Assembly: GCA_034190875.2 (NCBI GenBank)
Contig: CM067349.1
Location: forward strand, 26,178,911-26,242,910
Reading direction: 5' to 3'
DNA: 64,000 nucleotides
Origin: Urechis unicinctus
Taxonomy: Eukaryota; Annelida; Polychaeta; Xenopneusta; Urechidae
Of the stretch, positions 61,842 to 64,000 are shown one piece after another; within the stretch, counting starts at the first letter, position 1; every line of letters begins with the position of its first letter. Below the pieces are notes generated by a model. The model searched no databases. It was not told the DNA's origin and saw nothing but the letters and a program-made list of their open reading frames with translations. Both the position numbers and the translations under genes were made by a program.

Positions 61842-64000
61842 CATGCGCACATTAATACGTACATACGTCAGTACGTATGTATACATGTATGTATGCATGT
61901 ATGTATGCACACATGTGTGCACGCACGTACGTAAGCCTCCGTGCATGAATGATATGGACGCCGTATGATTAGGTATTGGGCGTGTTATCTTTTCCATCCA
62001 TGCCCCTTTTCCACAATGAAATTATCCAGACCTTTGTCCTCTTTTAACCCATATAAATTATTAACAAACCCTATCCCTTTTATCTACCCGATTGTTACAA
62101 CACTATTTGTTATCCCATTGACCCAGAGCTTTCCCCCACAATTAGACCGAGTTGACACTTATACCGTTTTTCTACTATCTCAATACAATGGACAGGTTTG
62201 GAATTGTCTCATCTTTCTTATCCCCAGATGCCGCCCACTGTCCATCTCCTAGAAACAATCACTCACTTTCTCTCCAACCAGGTGACCAATTGTGACTGAT
62301 GTATATGGTCCAAGCGCCTGGCTGAGTGGTCGAATCTCAGGCGGGGTATAAAAAGTGAGGAATTGGGGACTTTCTGGAGACGGATCTTCCCAGGAAGCAA
62401 CGAGACAGAGACAGTACTCAGAAGCAATATACCGAAATTATCAAAATCATACAAGTCTTTTAATTTGCACAACAACCAACTTGAAGGAACCCGCTTCTAC
62501 GAAACTACAAAAAGTCTTATAAAACAGATGCGCCCATAAAAAGATTTGCACTCGCTTATAAATAAGTCACTTTTATCACTCTTTTATGCTCGTTGTGTGT
62601 CATATTTCTACTGGGTTTTGATTTAAAAGGTCCAATCGCAAAAAACTACTCCTTCAGATAACCACTTTAATGCTAGGGAAACCATAGAAAGCTCCTTTGA
62701 TATATGTTTCTTCAGGCCTTTAATAGGCGTGCCTCTAAAGTGTTCTTGCTATACTATCATGCATCCATGACCATTTGCACTGAAGGCGAGCTACAAGGAT
62801 GTCGCGCTTGGGACATAGGTGCCGATTACTCTTAAGCGTTTTAATCATCCTTGCTACCTCTGAGGTCACAGGTCAAAACGTCGAACTGAAAGACAATGGG
62901 TACGAGAACCTGTTGATCGCCATTTCGGACATCGTGGAAGAGGACTGGGCTATCGTCGACGCCATCAAGGTGAAGCTACAGTTGCACTCGAATATCAACT
63001 GTTTTTTTGTGGCTTGTGACTTGCTGGTTTCATCTAAAACATTTAGTTTGCTTGTTGGTTTATAAATGGTATGTTGAGGAAAAAAATCGACTGCTATAGC
63101 CATTTATGATAGGTTCCCAACGCCAAGACTGAAAATAAATCACTTTTTCATGTCATGGGACAGAATTCCGTCGATGAGGAAATTGCATTCGATGAAGTTT
63201 GCTGTGTCCACGGTTTTGTTTAATTCGTGACACTTTTTTGAGTCGAATTCAAAATGATTGGCTCTTTGATAATTCTAGATATTGGAGGCTCGTTCTTGGT
63301 ACCTAGTCAAGGTCCCCATTCCCTAGAGCCCCCACACCCCGACTGGCACAAATTTCTATGGTTCAAGGGTCTTCGGACAAATAACCCAGAAATCTGCGCA
63401 ATTGCGGCCGGGTTTCTGGCCTCTTGAATGAAAACCGCCATAACTGATTGGCCAATCAGAGCTCGCCCTGCAAGCTCGTTTGGCTAAATCCGGAGATCGA
63501 GATCGCCAACTGAATGCATATTGTTGTTCCGCCATCTTTATTACGCTAAAGTGATGGGGCGCCACGTGCAAACGCTGCTCAAGAGCGTTGATTGGCCTGC
63601 CATGGAACCACGGAAAATGCTACAACCTTCCAACATAGATAGTTGAAATACATTCATATTCCTAGAAATACAAGTGACAATAAATAAGCCAGGTGTGTGT
63701 ACAAATCTATTCTGAACCTATGAACCAAGGTACACATCAACTGGTAAGGCGTACATTACATGAATGGTGTATATCTTGCCTGGTTTCAAATAGAAAAGGT
63801 AGTGTATGACTCCGCATTGAACAAATACATTTATCTGGTTTAAACAATTATACGCTTTTACTAAAAAGGCTAAAATCAGCTGAAGGAAAACAACCATGAG
63901 TCCACAACAACCATTCCACCACCCTCACTCAATTATCATCACACCTCCATCACCACTCTATTTCATCTACTGCGCTACTATCACTACATTATCATAACTC
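61842..64000 (+). repeat. Segmental duplication, copy b (5' region of CLCA copy 3)
   Basis: Near-identical to 54,401-56,558; continues past the window end. Confidence 0.95.
62799..62969 (+). CDS. CLCA copy 3, exon 1 (gene runs off window)
   Basis: 171-bp first exon, same length as gene 1 exon 1, ending ATCAAG|GTGAAG. It encodes a signal peptide (LLLSVLIILATSEVTG) and VELKDNGYENLL. It is the in-frame version of the broken exon 1 at 55,356; the only difference is AAAA in place of AAAAA. The rest of the gene lies beyond 64,000. Confidence 0.8.

Overview
The window is animal (metazoan) nuclear DNA. Genes are split by many short introns with GT..AG borders, separated by long non-coding stretches, and full of microsatellites, minisatellites and decayed transposons. 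The gene set fits a marine invertebrate such as a mollusc or lancelet, but I cannot fix the phylum: an SREBP cleavage-activating protein (SCAP), a GT62 (Anp1/Mnn9-like) glycosyltransferase and a tandem cluster of calcium-activated chloride channel regulators (CLCA).

Layout. 1-5,150: low-complexity DNA, a dispersed repeat, and a non-autonomous hAT transposon with terminal inverted repeats and a ruined transposase. 5,150-11,264: no recognisable gene; upstream region of SCAP. 11,265-23,332 (+): a complete SCAP gene that I could reconstruct in 24 coding exons with consistent phases, about 1,542 codons, with an N-terminal membrane domain, a sterol-sensing domain, a long disordered insert and C-terminal WD40 repeats. 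23,333-27,600: probable 3'UTR, then a 36-bp minisatellite interrupted by a dispersed element. 27,649-28,764 (-): an uninterrupted GT62 glycosyltransferase ORF. 29,090-35,050: a very G/T-rich strand-asymmetric block, an AG microsatellite, a 20-bp-arm hairpin and a 45-bp minisatellite, with no gene I can support. 36,558-50,184 (+): CLCA gene 1, 13 coding exons, with two apparent frame breaks near its 3' end. 50,200-53,880: AT/GA-rich DNA and a dead LINE that split a copy of the flank found upstream of gene 1. 55,356-61,312 (+): CLCA copy 2, which stops after the VWA exons and carries two frame lesions. 61,842-64,000: a near-perfect repeat of 54,401-56,558 that contains exon 1 of a third CLCA copy.

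The most unusual patterns are: (1) minisatellites that appear to be amplified splice junctions. One in SCAP intron 2 repeats its own 5' splice site every 21 bp in frame. One in CLCA intron 11 resembles the 3' splice junction of the next exon. A smaller donor duplication lies in CLCA intron 10. (2) A CLCA tandem array whose unit boundaries fall in (GTAT)n microsatellites, so the extra copies keep only the signal peptide, metalloprotease and VWA half. (3) A GT62-type enzyme, a family best known from fungal Golgi mannan synthesis, in an animal genome. SCAP acts in ER sterol sensing, CLCA proteins are secreted or surface self-cleaving metalloproteases, and the GT62 protein should be a Golgi type II membrane enzyme. 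I see no shared pathway between them.
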